Assembly: GCA_003389385.1 (NCBI GenBank)
Contig: QQVM01000022.1
Location: 1 to 64,000 of the forward strand
DNA: 64,000 bases
Origin: Bacteroidota bacterium
GTDB lineage: Bacteria > Bacteroidota > Bacteroidia > AKYH767-A > 2013-40CM-41-45
Direction of reading: 5' to 3'
In this document: in pieces, positions 25,042 through 33,429 of the stretch
Numbering within the stretch: position 1 is the stretch's first letter
Layout of the letters: each line of letters starts with the position of its first letter
The notes under the pieces: generated by a model
Database searches by the model: none
What the model was told of the DNA's origin: nothing
Seen by the model: the letters and a program-made list of their open reading frames with translations, nothing else
Made by a program: the position numbers and the translations under genes

Positions 25042-27141
25042 TTATTCTTTAATAAACCGCTGAACCATTCTGAAACTTGAATTCTGAATTTGGAGATTAT
25101 ATATACCTGCTGCAAGTGAAGAAGTGTTGATTTCAATGTTATTATTTCCTTCAGGTAGAAAGAGCTTTTCCAGATGAACTATACGCCCTGAAATATCAAA
25201 GACATTAATATTGACATAATCGCTTTGAGACATATAAAATTTTGCTTCAAGCGAAGTGCGCACAGGATTTGGAAACACTGAGAACAATTTATCTTCATCG
25301 CCTGAATTGTTTTTTAATCTTAATGGAGCAGTGATGAATGTGTCAGGAGATGAGTAAACTGAAACAGGAACGCCGGCACATATTGATCTTACCTGCCATT
25401 GGTAATTTGTTCCCATCGATAATCCTGTAAGTACGGTATTGTTGACATTCGAAACTTTTTTCCAGATGTAATTGGTCGTTCCATACACTGAATAGCGAAC
25501 CATAAAACTGTCTGCACTCACCAGGTTTGTCCAGCTGATATTGGCCGAGCTTCCGCTTACGCTGTTGTGTGACAGGTCGTATGGTGTGATGCAGGAAGCG
25601 GGACTATTATTTGTTGTAAATGTGTTAGAAGGGCTGTAACCGCTGCTCACTCCTGCACAAATCGAACTAACTTGATATTGGTAAGTTGTATTAGGAACCA
25701 GCCTGTCGATTACAGCAGAAGATCCGGATGCACCAGGAACAGTTACATATAAATAATTTGTAGTGCCATTCACGGAGTATCTTATCCTGAAAAAGTCTGC
25801 AGTAACAAGATTGCTCCAGGAAATTGTGGCGTCCACGTTGCCGATCGGACCTGCAGAAGTATTGAATGGCTTTATACAAGGAACAGGCGAATTACTGGTG
25901 GTGAATTGCACGACAGGGCTGTATCCCGTTCCACTTCCACCGCAAACAGAACTGACCTGACAATCGTAAGTTGTGTTTGGCATCAGACCATTTAGAGTTG
26001 TGCTGAAGTTTGTTCCGCTTACTGTTCGGTATCTGTATGGACCACCGGAGCTTTCCCTATATCGTATTCTGAAATTATTTGCGCTTACATATTGAGACCA
26101 TGACAAGACTGCAGAGCCGCCGGTAATACCGGATGCAGCAAGTCCGGTTGGAACAGTGCACACACCACGTGTAGAGAAAAGAAATGCATTGCCATAACCG
26201 CTGCTCACACCGTTGCAAATGGAACTCACCTGGAAAATATAAGCAGTGCCCGGTAAAAGATTCGACAATGTCATGGCATTGCCAGTAGATCCAGCAGTGT
26301 CTTTGTACAAGTATGTGGAAGTGCCAGCCATGTAATAACGTATCCTAAAAGTATCTGCAACTACGAGGTTATTCCAGAAAATTCTTGCGCTATTATTGGT
26401 AGTGTAAGATGTATCGAGGCCATTGGCAAGAACACAATTGACACTTGTTCCGGTAGTAGTAAAATTGCCTATAATGCTGTAGGTACTGTGGATGCCAATG
26501 CAAATTGTACTCACTTCAAAGGTATAATTAGTTCCGGGGAACAGATTGTTCAGAATCGTTGATGAAGGATTTCCGGAACCGTTCACATCCTTATAAAGAT
26601 ATTGACCGCTGCCTGCAACCGAGTAGCGTACCCGGAAAGTATCAGCAACTATTGATGCATCCCAGTTGATTTGTGCAGAAGTATTGGTGATCGAGCTTGC
26701 AGAAGTATTGAATGGTAGTGTGCAACTGTTCGGGTCGCGGATAAGAAATCCATAGGCCTTCATCTGGTCTACCGGAATTGGCGTGAAAGGTGGAAACGGC
26801 ATATGATCATACATAGTCAAATGCATTTCATACCAACCCAATCGGGCGTTCACAGGGATGTCGAAATATGCGTACATGGAATCTGTGTAGCCGTTTGCAT
26901 CCGTATATACCTGAATAAATGGATCCAGGCTGCTTGTAAAAATTGTATCAGGACCTTGTTTTAGGTAAATATCCATGATGCTCTGTGGACTGGTGAGAGT
27001 TTGCATAATGTTGCTGCTGAGAGTGATTACCGTGGTCAGGCTTTGCCCGGGAACTGCAACATTGGGTCTTACAGAAACAACTTGCGCTTCGAGATTGAAA
27101 ATGTAAAAACACAGAAGACAAGAGAGTAATAAGTTTTTCAT
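25042..27141 (-). CDS. Secreted protein with five FN3 domains and T9SS sorting domain
   Basis: A 699-residue protein. The signal peptide 'MKNLLLSCLLCFYIFNLEAQ' precedes an N-terminal domain of about 130 residues without a clear family ('VVSVRPNVAVPGQSLTTVI', resembling a secreted Ig-like fold). Five FN3 domains follow (about residues 148-610), each with 'NWxxxVxADxFRIRYxxxGxxxYLYK...PGTxYxFQVSSIC'. A T9SS type A tail ends it ('FPNPVRTSLEAKFYMSQS...GIYNLQI'). There is no catalytic domain, so a binding or structural role outside the cell is likely. Its FN3 modules closely resemble those in the two phosphatases at 15944 and 18603 ('DSFMVRYxVxGTTNY'), which points to module exchange. Confidence 0.88.
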   Translation of the reverse strand: MKNLLLSCLLCFYIFNLEAQVVSVRPNVAVPGQSLTTVITLSSNIMQTLTSPQSIMDIYLKQGPDTIFTSSLDPFIQVYTDANGYTDSMYAYFDIPVNARLGWYEMHLTMYDHMPFPPFTPIPVDQMKAYGFLIRDPNSCTLPFNTSASSITNTSAQINWDASIVADTFRVRYSVAGSGQYLYKDVNGSGNPSSTILNNLFPGTNYTFEVSTICIGIHSTYSIIGNFTTTGTSVNCVLANGLDTSYTTNNSARIFWNNLVVADTFRIRYYMAGTSTYLYKDTAGSTGNAMTLSNLLPGTAYIFQVSSICNGVSSGYGNAFLFSTRGVCTVPTGLAASGITGGSAVLSWSQYVSANNFRIRYRESSGGPYRYRTVSGTNFSTTLNGLMPNTTYDCQVSSVCGGSGTGYSPVVQFTTSNSPVPCIKPFNTSAGPIGNVDATISWSNLVTADFFRIRYSVNGTTNYLYVTVPGASGSSAVIDRLVPNTTYQYQVSSICAGVSSGYSPSNTFTTNNSPASCITPYDLSHNSVSGSSANISWTNLVSADSFMVRYSVYGTTNYIWKKVSNVNNTVLTGLSMGTNYQWQVRSICAGVPVSVYSSPDTFITAPLRLKNNSGDEDKLFSVFPNPVRTSLEAKFYMSQSDYVNINVFDISGRIVHLEKLFLPEGNNNIEINTSSLAAGIYNLQIQNSSFRMVQRFIKE

Positions 27142-27234
27142 GGTGTGCAGTTAATTAATACGAATATAGCATTTCCAAACAAAAGGCTCATCGGAATATT
27201 TAACAAAGAACAAAAAACGGATCATTAACTACTT

Positions 27235-27663
27235 TTATGTCTTCTGCTTGATTTGCTTTAATCTTATTTTTCTGATTAGTTTCCAGAAATTTCCTCCGTA
27301 TTCCACAAAAATTTCTTCGCCTTTTTTAATCGGACGAATTGCATCCAGGTAACACTTTTTTCCTTCCACGATGTAATCCGCATTGTTGCGGAAGCCTTTG
27401 ATTCGTTTCATGCCTCTTGCATCGTTCGCATATCTGCCAAAAGATTTTTTATAAGGCAAGGCATTAATTGCAAGACTTCTGTTCAGACGAAATATGTATG
27501 CATTGTAGCCGTCTTCGTGCTTGACATCTTTCCATTCCACTAATCTTCCTTTGTACTCGGTGATTCGAGTTCCCTTTTCGATATCAATTTTCGTAAACAA
27601 ACCAAGACCCGCTCCGGGCAATTGTGATTTCTTAAGGTAAAGATGTTTGTCGAGATGTGGCAT
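27235..27663 (-). CDS. SET-domain protein (putative lysine methyltransferase)
   Basis: A 142-residue single-domain SET protein. SET marks are 'SQLPGAGLGLFTKIDIEKG' at the start (residues 13-31), 'RYANDARG' at the place of the NHxCxPN pseudoknot strand (near 84-91), and 'IKKGEEIFVEYGGNFW' at the end with the conserved Tyr. There is no Cys-rich pre- or post-SET region and no signal peptide; the tail is Lys-rich ('RKIRLKQIKQKT'). SET enzymes methylate protein lysines using S-adenosylmethionine; the bacterial target is unknown. The gene begins 13 bases after the stop of the aminomuconate-semialdehyde dehydrogenase, so it is the last gene of that minus-strand set. Whether it modifies a pathway enzyme or simply shares transcription is open. 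Confidence 0.85.
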   Translation of the reverse strand: MPHLDKHLYLKKSQLPGAGLGLFTKIDIEKGTRITEYKGRLVEWKDVKHEDGYNAYIFRLNRSLAINALPYKKSFGRYANDARGMKRIKGFRNNADYIVEGKKCYLDAIRPIKKGEEIFVEYGGNFWKLIRKIRLKQIKQKT

Positions 27664-27676
27664 TAGTGAAACTAAA

Positions 27677-29122
27677 TCAGGAGATTCTGATGCAGACGTT
27701 TTTCTCTTCAGTGAAAAAATTAAGGGCTTCGAAACCGCCTTCTCTTCCTACTCCTGAGCCTTTCATTCCGCCAAATGGAGTTCTCAAATCACGCACCAGC
27801 CAGCAATTTACCCAAACAATACCCGCCTCAAGAGCCGCGCTCACTTTGTGCGCACGATTCAGGTTTTGTGTCCAGATGGTTGCGGAAAGTCCATACTGCG
27901 TGCTGTTGGCATATTGCAACACTTCTTCATCAGTATCGAAAGGAGTGAGTGTTACCACAGGACCGAAAATTTCTTCCTGATTGGTTCTGCAGTCGTAAGC
28001 AAGTCCCTCAATTATTGTTGGCTCAATGTAATATCCTCCAGAAAGTTTTCCTCCCGGATTTACTTCATTCCCTCCGAGTAAAATATTTCCGCCTTCCTTT
28101 TTCGCAAGTTCTATATAACTCATGATTTTTTCCTTGTGCTGCAGTGATGCAATTGCTCCGATCCATGAGTCCGCATTGAGCGGGTCACCCGTTTTCAGTT
28201 TGCTGCTTTCTTCGACAAAAGCCTTCTTGAATTTTTCATAGATTGGTCGTTCAATAAAAATTCTCGATCCACAGAGGCAAATTTCTCCCTGATTAGAAAA
28301 GGAAGACCTTACACTTGTATGCACCGCTTTGTCGAAGTCGGCATCAGCAAAAATGATGTTGGGATTTTTACCGCCTAGTTCAAGGCTGAGCTTTTTAAAC
28401 ATTGGAGCTGCTGTGCGTGAAATAATTTCACCGGTCCTAGTGCCACCCGTAAAACTCACAGCAGCAACTTTTGGATGCGAGACCATAGCCATTCCTGCTT
28501 CAGGCCCACGTCCGTGAACGATGTTTAAGACGCCTTCGGGCATTCCTGCTTCATTGCAAATTTCACTCAGCAGAAAAGCCGTCATCGGTGTAATTTCCGA
28601 TGGCTTTGCCACCACTGTGCAACCAGCAGCCAGAGCCGGAGCCACTTTCCATGAAAAGAGATACAGCGGAAGGTTCCAGGGAGAGATGCAAGCTACAACT
28701 CCCAATGGTTTTCTGAGAGTGTAATTTAATGCATGCTCATCCATAGCATGAGCTTCCGTATGAGTGTGAAGTATAGCTGTAGCGTAAAAATGGAAATTGG
28801 AAACAGCTCTTGGGATATCGACGGATTTACTCAACCAAAGGGGCTTTCCCTGATCTGTAGTTTCTGCAAGAGCGAATTCATCAAGTCGTGAATGTATCAG
28901 CTCAGATATCCTGATGAGAATGGCAGAACGTTTTTCTTTTGGCATGATGCTCCACTTTTGAAATGCATTCTCGGCTGCTACCACAGCCATTTCCACGTCC
29001 TGTGCAGTGCTGTCAGGAATTAAACTGTACACTTCACCGTTGGAAGGATTGAAGTTATCAATGTAATTTCCTGCGAGCGGTTCCTGCAGCTTTCCTCCGA
29101 TAAAATTCAGGATCTTCTTCAT
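27677..29122 (-). CDS. 2-aminomuconate 6-semialdehyde dehydrogenase-like aldehyde dehydrogenase
   Basis: A 481-residue NAD-dependent aldehyde dehydrogenase. Visible residues are the oxyanion Asn150 ('SPWNLPLYL'), the general base Glu248 ('LELGGKNPNIIFADADFD') and the nucleophile Cys282 ('NQGEICLCGSR'). 'FTGGTRTGEII' is the coenzyme-binding turn. The sequence falls in the ALDH8/hydroxymuconic-semialdehyde group, and its neighbours are a 3-hydroxyanthranilate dioxygenase and an ACMS decarboxylase. This supports oxidation of 2-aminomuconate semialdehyde to 2-aminomuconate in the kynurenine pathway. Third gene of a four-gene minus-strand set (36 bases after the DUF4258 gene, 13 before the SET gene). 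The substrate call rests mostly on context. Confidence 0.85.
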   Translation of the reverse strand: MKKILNFIGGKLQEPLAGNYIDNFNPSNGEVYSLIPDSTAQDVEMAVVAAENAFQKWSIMPKEKRSAILIRISELIHSRLDEFALAETTDQGKPLWLSKSVDIPRAVSNFHFYATAILHTHTEAHAMDEHALNYTLRKPLGVVACISPWNLPLYLFSWKVAPALAAGCTVVAKPSEITPMTAFLLSEICNEAGMPEGVLNIVHGRGPEAGMAMVSHPKVAAVSFTGGTRTGEIISRTAAPMFKKLSLELGGKNPNIIFADADFDKAVHTSVRSSFSNQGEICLCGSRIFIERPIYEKFKKAFVEESSKLKTGDPLNADSWIGAIASLQHKEKIMSYIELAKKEGGNILLGGNEVNPGGKLSGGYYIEPTIIEGLAYDCRTNQEEIFGPVVTLTPFDTDEEVLQYANSTQYGLSATIWTQNLNRAHKVSAALEAGIVWVNCWLVRDLRTPFGGMKGSGVGREGGFEALNFFTEEKNVCIRIS

Positions 29123-29157
29123 TCAATATCAAATAAGATTTTTGTTGAGATTGTGAC

Positions 29158-29556
29158 TCATTCGCAATTACATGAGTGTTCGTTTTCCAGATCAATGACC
29201 GTGATTATCACAGCCTCCTGATCGCAGTTTCCAACTACTACCCGTACTTTCTGGTTATCAACGGTGATTCCTTCCAAGGCATATACTGGGCAAGGCTTAT
29301 CTGTCAAACTGCTTTTCGAATAATTGATCTTGCCTTTTTGAAGGATGCTTTTCACTTCTGATTCATCAATGCTTCTGCATTCCATCCGGCACACTGCATG
29401 TTTTGTCAGTTTAATTTCATTATAGCGGAAGGCAGCCTTTCTCTTATCTATTACAGGCTCATTTTTTCTGAATAACAGAAAGAAAACGCCAAGCACAGCA
29501 AGAAGAACGATGCTGATGATTCCCTGTTTGCGGCTGCGGCTTTTACGTGAACCCAT
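29158..29556 (-). CDS. Membrane-anchored DUF4258-type protein
   Basis: About 132 residues from ATG 29556. The open frame extends to 29718 but would overlap the upstream SDR gene by about 135 bases, and the Arg/Lys-rich 'MGSRKSRSRKQ' directly before a membrane span ('IISIVLLAVLGVFFLLF') is a natural start. The rest matches the DUF4258 pattern, 'KLTKHAVCRMECRSIDESEVKSILQKGKI', followed by beta strands ending 'VVVGNCDQEAVIITVIDL' and a Cys-bearing tail 'SCNCE'. The fold is BECR/toxin-like in some relatives, but no antitoxin is adjacent. Function unknown; it sits between the SDR and dehydrogenase genes of the kynurenine set. Confidence 0.75.
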   Translation of the reverse strand: MGSRKSRSRKQGIISIVLLAVLGVFFLLFRKNEPVIDKRKAAFRYNEIKLTKHAVCRMECRSIDESEVKSILQKGKINYSKSSLTDKPCPVYALEGITVDNQKVRVVVGNCDQEAVIITVIDLENEHSCNCE

Positions 29557-29581
29557 GATAAATTTTATGGAAATATTGTTT

Positions 29582-30364
29582 TCATAGGGAAGAGGTTCGT
29601 CCTCCGTCAACGGGTAAATTGATACCGGTGATGTAAGATGCAGCCGGACTGCAAAGGAAGGCGATTGCATTCGCGATTTCATGCGCTTCAGCGAAGCGTC
29701 CCATAGGAATTTCCGCAATCATTTCCTTTTCTACCTCCAGAAGCGCATGTCCGGATTTTGCTGATTTGTTTTCGATGATTGATTTAAGGCGAATGGTGGA
29801 TGTTGCTCCGGGAAGCACATTATTTACAGTGATGCCATGCGGGGCCAGTTCATTGGAAAGTGTTTTTGCCCAGTTAGCCACAGCTGCGCGGATGGTATTT
29901 GAAACGCCCAATCCCTTGAGCGGCTGTTTCACCGAAGTAGAAATAACATTCACAATACGTCCGTATCCGGATCTTTTCATTCCGGGAACAAGAGCCTGTG
30001 CAAGGATGTGGTTACATAAGAGGTGATTTGCAAAAGCCTGTACAAACTCATCAGTCTTTGCCTCGGTGATAGGGCCGCCCGGAGGACCGCCTGTATTGTT
30101 TACGAGGATGTTAATGACATTACCTTTATCTATATATGAATCAATAACCAGTTTCAGCATTTCCGGCCGGCTGAAATCAGCCGTAAGCATGGAGTGCTCT
30201 CCATTTCCTGGTAATTCCTGCAGGGTAAGATTAAGGGAATCTTCATTTCTTGCAATAAGAACGACGGAAGCGTTAAGCCGCGCAAGCTCCATCGCAGCAG
30301 CTTTCCCAATGCCTTGTGAAGAACCGCATACCAGCGCTTTCTTTCCGCTCAGATCCAGATTCAT
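29582..30364 (-). CDS. SDR-family oxidoreductase without canonical YxxxK motif
   Basis: A 260-residue short-chain dehydrogenase/reductase. The cofactor motif 'CGSSQGIGKA' (TGxxxGIG type), 'NNTGGPPGGP' (NNAG region) and 'PHGITVNNVLPGAT' are present, ending with 'ITGINLPVDGG'. The usual catalytic YxxxK is replaced: where YSASKAAV is expected the protein has 'SNTIRAAV', so Tyr becomes Ser and Lys becomes Arg. The Ser at 'VISTS' is kept. It is therefore either a divergent enzyme or a non-redox member. It is the first gene of the minus-strand set with the DUF4258, dehydrogenase and SET genes, divergent from the small gene at 30472. Similar SDRs occur in kynurenine gene groups, but the reaction is not established. 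Confidence 0.85.
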   Translation of the reverse strand: MNLDLSGKKALVCGSSQGIGKAAAMELARLNASVVLIARNEDSLNLTLQELPGNGEHSMLTADFSRPEMLKLVIDSYIDKGNVINILVNNTGGPPGGPITEAKTDEFVQAFANHLLCNHILAQALVPGMKRSGYGRIVNVISTSVKQPLKGLGVSNTIRAAVANWAKTLSNELAPHGITVNNVLPGATSTIRLKSIIENKSAKSGHALLEVEKEMIAEIPMGRFAEAHEIANAIAFLCSPAASYITGINLPVDGGRTSSL

Positions 30365-30471
30365 ATCGATATCAATTTAATAATTCTTAAATTTGAAACA
30401 ATACTTTATGTAAAATTCTATTGTTACGTTCGGCCCTCAAATCTACCAATACCATTTGAATTATTGTCAAT

Positions 30472-30768
30472 ATGAAATACCTCATAGAACTAGTGAAGAC
30501 TGATGCCGGGCTGACAGATGAGCAAGCCACTAAGGCAGTGGAAAGTATGATGAAGCATTTTAAGAGCCGCTTTCCGGAATTTTTACATTCGGAACTGGAT
30601 AAAATCGCAGATGGATCCGATTTTGGAGATTCCTTTCGAGATAAATTTGAAGCATTCCGGGATAAACTTTCGTATGCAGCAAAGCAAACCGGTGAAAAAG
30701 CCGAAGGATTAGCTGAAGAAATTAAAATCAGATTCAATGAGTTTCTCGATTCATTGAAAAAGAAATGA
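30472..30768 (+). CDS. Small hypothetical helical protein
   Basis: A 98-residue, highly charged and probably all-helical protein ('MKYLIELVKTDAGLTDEQATKAVESMMKHF' trimmed here to its start). No signal peptide, membrane span or Cys. The N-terminal part resembles the helical DUF2267-like or apolipoprotein-like small proteins of Bacteroidota, but I cannot assign a family firmly. It begins the plus-strand set, 94 bases before the dioxygenase gene and 107 bases from the divergent SDR start. Codon use and the clean ATG suggest a real gene. Confidence 0.7.
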   Translation: MKYLIELVKTDAGLTDEQATKAVESMMKHFKSRFPEFLHSELDKIADGSDFGDSFRDKFEAFRDKLSYAAKQTGEKAEGLAEEIKIRFNEFLDSLKKK

Positions 30769-30861
30769 TTTTTACCCAGAGAATGACGGAACAATAAACT
30801 GTAACAAATCACTATCTTTAAGGAGTTCAATTTTCAACCAGATCTAAGAAAAAAACCGATT

Positions 30862-31386
30862 ATGGCCATACAAAGAGCGTTCAATTTCAAAAAATGGATT
30901 GATGACAACAGGCATCTGCTCAAGCCTCCAGTAGGCAACCAGGTAGTTTATACTCCGCAGCAGGATTTTATTATCATGGTGGTTGGCGGACCGAATTCCC
31001 GAAAGGATTATCATTATAATGAAACCGAGGAGTTCTTTTACCAGCTTGAAGGTGACATCGTGGTGAAGATCATTGAAGACGGCAAACCTGCAGATATTTT
31101 GATCAAAGAAGGAGAAATTTTTCTGTTGCCTGCAGGAACGCCGCATAGTCCTCAACGCGGACCAAACACGGTTGGACTAGTAGTGGAAGCACAACGCAGG
31201 CCGGGAATGAAAGACGGTTTTCTGTGGTATTGCGAGAAATGCGATAATCTTCTTTATGAAGAATACTTTATTCTCGAGAACATTGTCACACAGTTTCCAG
31301 CGATCATGGAAAAATTCTACGGCAGCATTGATCACCGCACATGCAAGAAATGCGGACATGTGATGGAACCACCAGCCAAACTCTAA
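30862..31386 (+). CDS. nbaC: 3-hydroxyanthranilate 3,4-dioxygenase
   Basis: A 174-residue cupin that opens the ring of 3-hydroxyanthranilate with O2 to give 2-amino-3-carboxymuconate semialdehyde (ACMS). Iron ligands His51, Glu57 and His95 fall at the same numbers as in the Cupriavidus enzyme. Arg47 and Arg99, which bind the substrate carboxylate, are present ('NSRKDYHYNETEEF', 'GTPHSPQRGP'). The C-terminal rubredoxin-like iron site found in bacterial enzymes is complete: Cys124/Cys127 ('WYCEKCDN') and Cys161/Cys164 ('TCKKCGH'). Length is typical. A TATCTTTA box (about 30813-30820) precedes the gene. Co-directional with the TPR glycosyltransferase and ACMS decarboxylase. Confidence 0.96.
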   Translation: MAIQRAFNFKKWIDDNRHLLKPPVGNQVVYTPQQDFIIMVVGGPNSRKDYHYNETEEFFYQLEGDIVVKIIEDGKPADILIKEGEIFLLPAGTPHSPQRGPNTVGLVVEAQRRPGMKDGFLWYCEKCDNLLYEEYFILENIVTQFPAIMEKFYGSIDHRTCKKCGHVMEPPAKL

Positions 31387-31426
31387 ATTAATTTCAAGAA
31401 TCTGATTTCGAGTGAGCTCAGGGGAT

Positions 31427-33421
31427 ATGAGTAAAAAACTTACCCGTAAGGAAAAAATTGCCCTTCAGAAGCAGGAGGGACATCGTTCGCCTGACAAGAA
31501 AAAAGCCGGACAAAAAACCGGTCTTGTAAAAAAGCAGCTTGCACTGATTGTTGCCATCTTCTCATTTGTCATTTATTCAAATACACTCAATCACGGTTAT
31601 GTGCTTGATGATTATGGTCTCATTAAGGAAAATGTGATTGTAAAAAAAGGCACAGAAGGTATTAGTGAAATTTTTGCCACGAGTTACCGTACGGGAATGA
31701 ATTTTGTTGATGTGGATCTGTACAGGCCATTGTCCAAAGCAATGTTTGCCATCGAATGGGAAATATCTCCGAATAATCCCTCACTGTCCCATTGGGTGAA
31801 CGTGATCTTCTACATGCTTACATGCATTGCATTGTTTTTTACTTTGTCCGCATTCATGAAAGGAAATCTTGTGATACCCTTTGTCTGCGCATTATTATTT
31901 GCAGTCCATCCTATACACACAGAAGTAGTCGCTAATATTAAAAGCCGTGATGAAGTAATGAGCCTGCTGTTTTCACTGATAACAGCATGGTGCATCCTGA
32001 AAAGTTATCTTACCGGAAAAAATCGATACTTTTTGTTGGCGAGTCTGAGTTTCGCGATTGCTATCTTCTCCAAAGAGTCGGCAATCATGTGGCTCATAAT
32101 TATACCCCTGATGTTGTATTATTTTACGGATTCAGACAGGGGATTTTACTTAAAAGGGATGAGCGGACCTTTCATTGTGGCCCTTCTCTTTTTAATCATC
32201 AGAAATAAAATTCTGGGAGGGGGAGAATCCGGGATAGTGATAGAAGACAATTCTTTGGTTGCAATCGATAACTGGTTGTTGCAAAAAGCCAATGCAATAA
32301 TGATACTTGGAGTGTATTTGAAGCAACTCATCGCCCCGTGGCCACTAATCGCAGACGGATCATATAATCATTTCAAGGAAGTGGGGCTGACTGACTGGCG
32401 ATTCATTCTACCCTTCCTGGTATTATCGGTCATGCTGTTCATTGCTTTGGCCGGAATCAGAAAGAAAGATCCTGTCTCATTCGGACTGTTTTATTTTTTC
32501 ATCACGATTGGTCTCACATCAAACGTTTTTTTTCTGATAGGAACCAACTACGGTGAACGACTCTTATATTCTCCTTCACTCGGTATCATGTTAGTATTTG
32601 CAGTCTTGCTGTACAGAACAGGGAAACACATAATTGATAGGGATCATTTTGAAAACCTGACATCCTTTGCGCGCAAGTGGAAACTCCAGATTGGAGTTTT
32701 AGCCATTGTTGTATTTGCATATTCCGGAATGACCTATGCACGCAATCCTGACTGGAAGGACAACATGACACTTTACACTGCAGATCTGAAAAAGGCACCC
32801 GATAGCGTTCACTTGCGATATTATCTTGCAAACCACATGACCTCAGACGAGGAGATGGAAAAAATTAAAGATGAGAATCAAGAGAAGAGAATTAGAAAAG
32901 AAGCCATTGTCCACCTTAACAAATGCCTCGAGATTCATCCCAACTATGCAGATGCAGCTGCAAGGGTGGCATTCAATTATTTTAAGATGAATGAGCTTGA
33001 TTCTGCGCATAAGGCATTTACAAGGGCTTTGGAAATAAATCCTACTTCAACGGTTACTTTGAACAACTTCGGAAGTTTACTGTTCCAAATGCAGCAATTT
33101 GATAAAGCACTCGAGTCTTTTCAAAAAGCATTGCGCTACAATCCCAGATATGCTCATGCTGCCGCAAACATAGGCAGCGTATATGGAGCATATGGTGAAG
33201 GCTATGTTATGCAAGCGCAAACGGATCCGGCGAAGGCAAACGAGTATTCTATACAAGCCCGTAAAATGTTTGAAACGTCCAATCAGTATTTTCTGATGGC
33301 AGCGAAGCTTGATCCGGAATTTAAAAAGCCGTATTATTATTTATCAATCAATTATAAAAATCTTGGCGATCAAAAGAGCGCGGAGTATTATGGCCGCCTT
33401 GCCAGGGAAGCAGGATTTTAG
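31427..33421 (+). CDS. TMTC-like membrane glycosyltransferase with TPR repeats
   Basis: About 664 residues from ATG 31427. A Lys-rich cytosolic N-terminus is followed by about ten membrane spans and then C-terminal TPR repeats (about residues 480-660: 'AIVHLNKCLEIHPNYADAA', 'AHKAFTRALEINPTS', 'ALESFQKALRYNPRYAHAA'). The first outer loop carries the Asp-Asp motif of GT-C enzymes ('VLDDYGLI'), then 'LYRPLSKAMF' and 'VHPIHTEVVANIKSRDEV', as in DUF1736/TMTC protein O-mannosyltransferases. It may glycosylate exported proteins from a lipid-linked sugar. It lies between two kynurenine-pathway genes, 40 bases after the dioxygenase and 8 before the decarboxylase, with no obvious metabolic link. Confidence 0.85.
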   Translation: MSKKLTRKEKIALQKQEGHRSPDKKKAGQKTGLVKKQLALIVAIFSFVIYSNTLNHGYVLDDYGLIKENVIVKKGTEGISEIFATSYRTGMNFVDVDLYRPLSKAMFAIEWEISPNNPSLSHWVNVIFYMLTCIALFFTLSAFMKGNLVIPFVCALLFAVHPIHTEVVANIKSRDEVMSLLFSLITAWCILKSYLTGKNRYFLLASLSFAIAIFSKESAIMWLIIIPLMLYYFTDSDRGFYLKGMSGPFIVALLFLIIRNKILGGGESGIVIEDNSLVAIDNWLLQKANAIMILGVYLKQLIAPWPLIADGSYNHFKEVGLTDWRFILPFLVLSVMLFIALAGIRKKDPVSFGLFYFFITIGLTSNVFFLIGTNYGERLLYSPSLGIMLVFAVLLYRTGKHIIDRDHFENLTSFARKWKLQIGVLAIVVFAYSGMTYARNPDWKDNMTLYTADLKKAPDSVHLRYYLANHMTSDEEMEKIKDENQEKRIRKEAIVHLNKCLEIHPNYADAAARVAFNYFKMNELDSAHKAFTRALEINPTSTVTLNNFGSLLFQMQQFDKALESFQKALRYNPRYAHAAANIGSVYGAYGEGYVMQAQTDPAKANEYSIQARKMFETSNQYFLMAAKLDPEFKKPYYYLSINYKNLGDQKSAEYYGRLAREAGF

Positions 33422-33429
33422 TTTCAGAC

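Noticed and set aside
29158-29556. DUF4258 protein as a toxin of a toxin-antitoxin pair
   Set aside because: It has a membrane span, sits inside a metabolic gene set and has no adjacent small antitoxin gene.
30387-30830. 147-codon minus-strand frame overlapping the small gene at 30472
   Set aside because: The plus-strand gene has a clean start and fits between its neighbours; the antisense frame is Ser/Leu-rich and shows no family.
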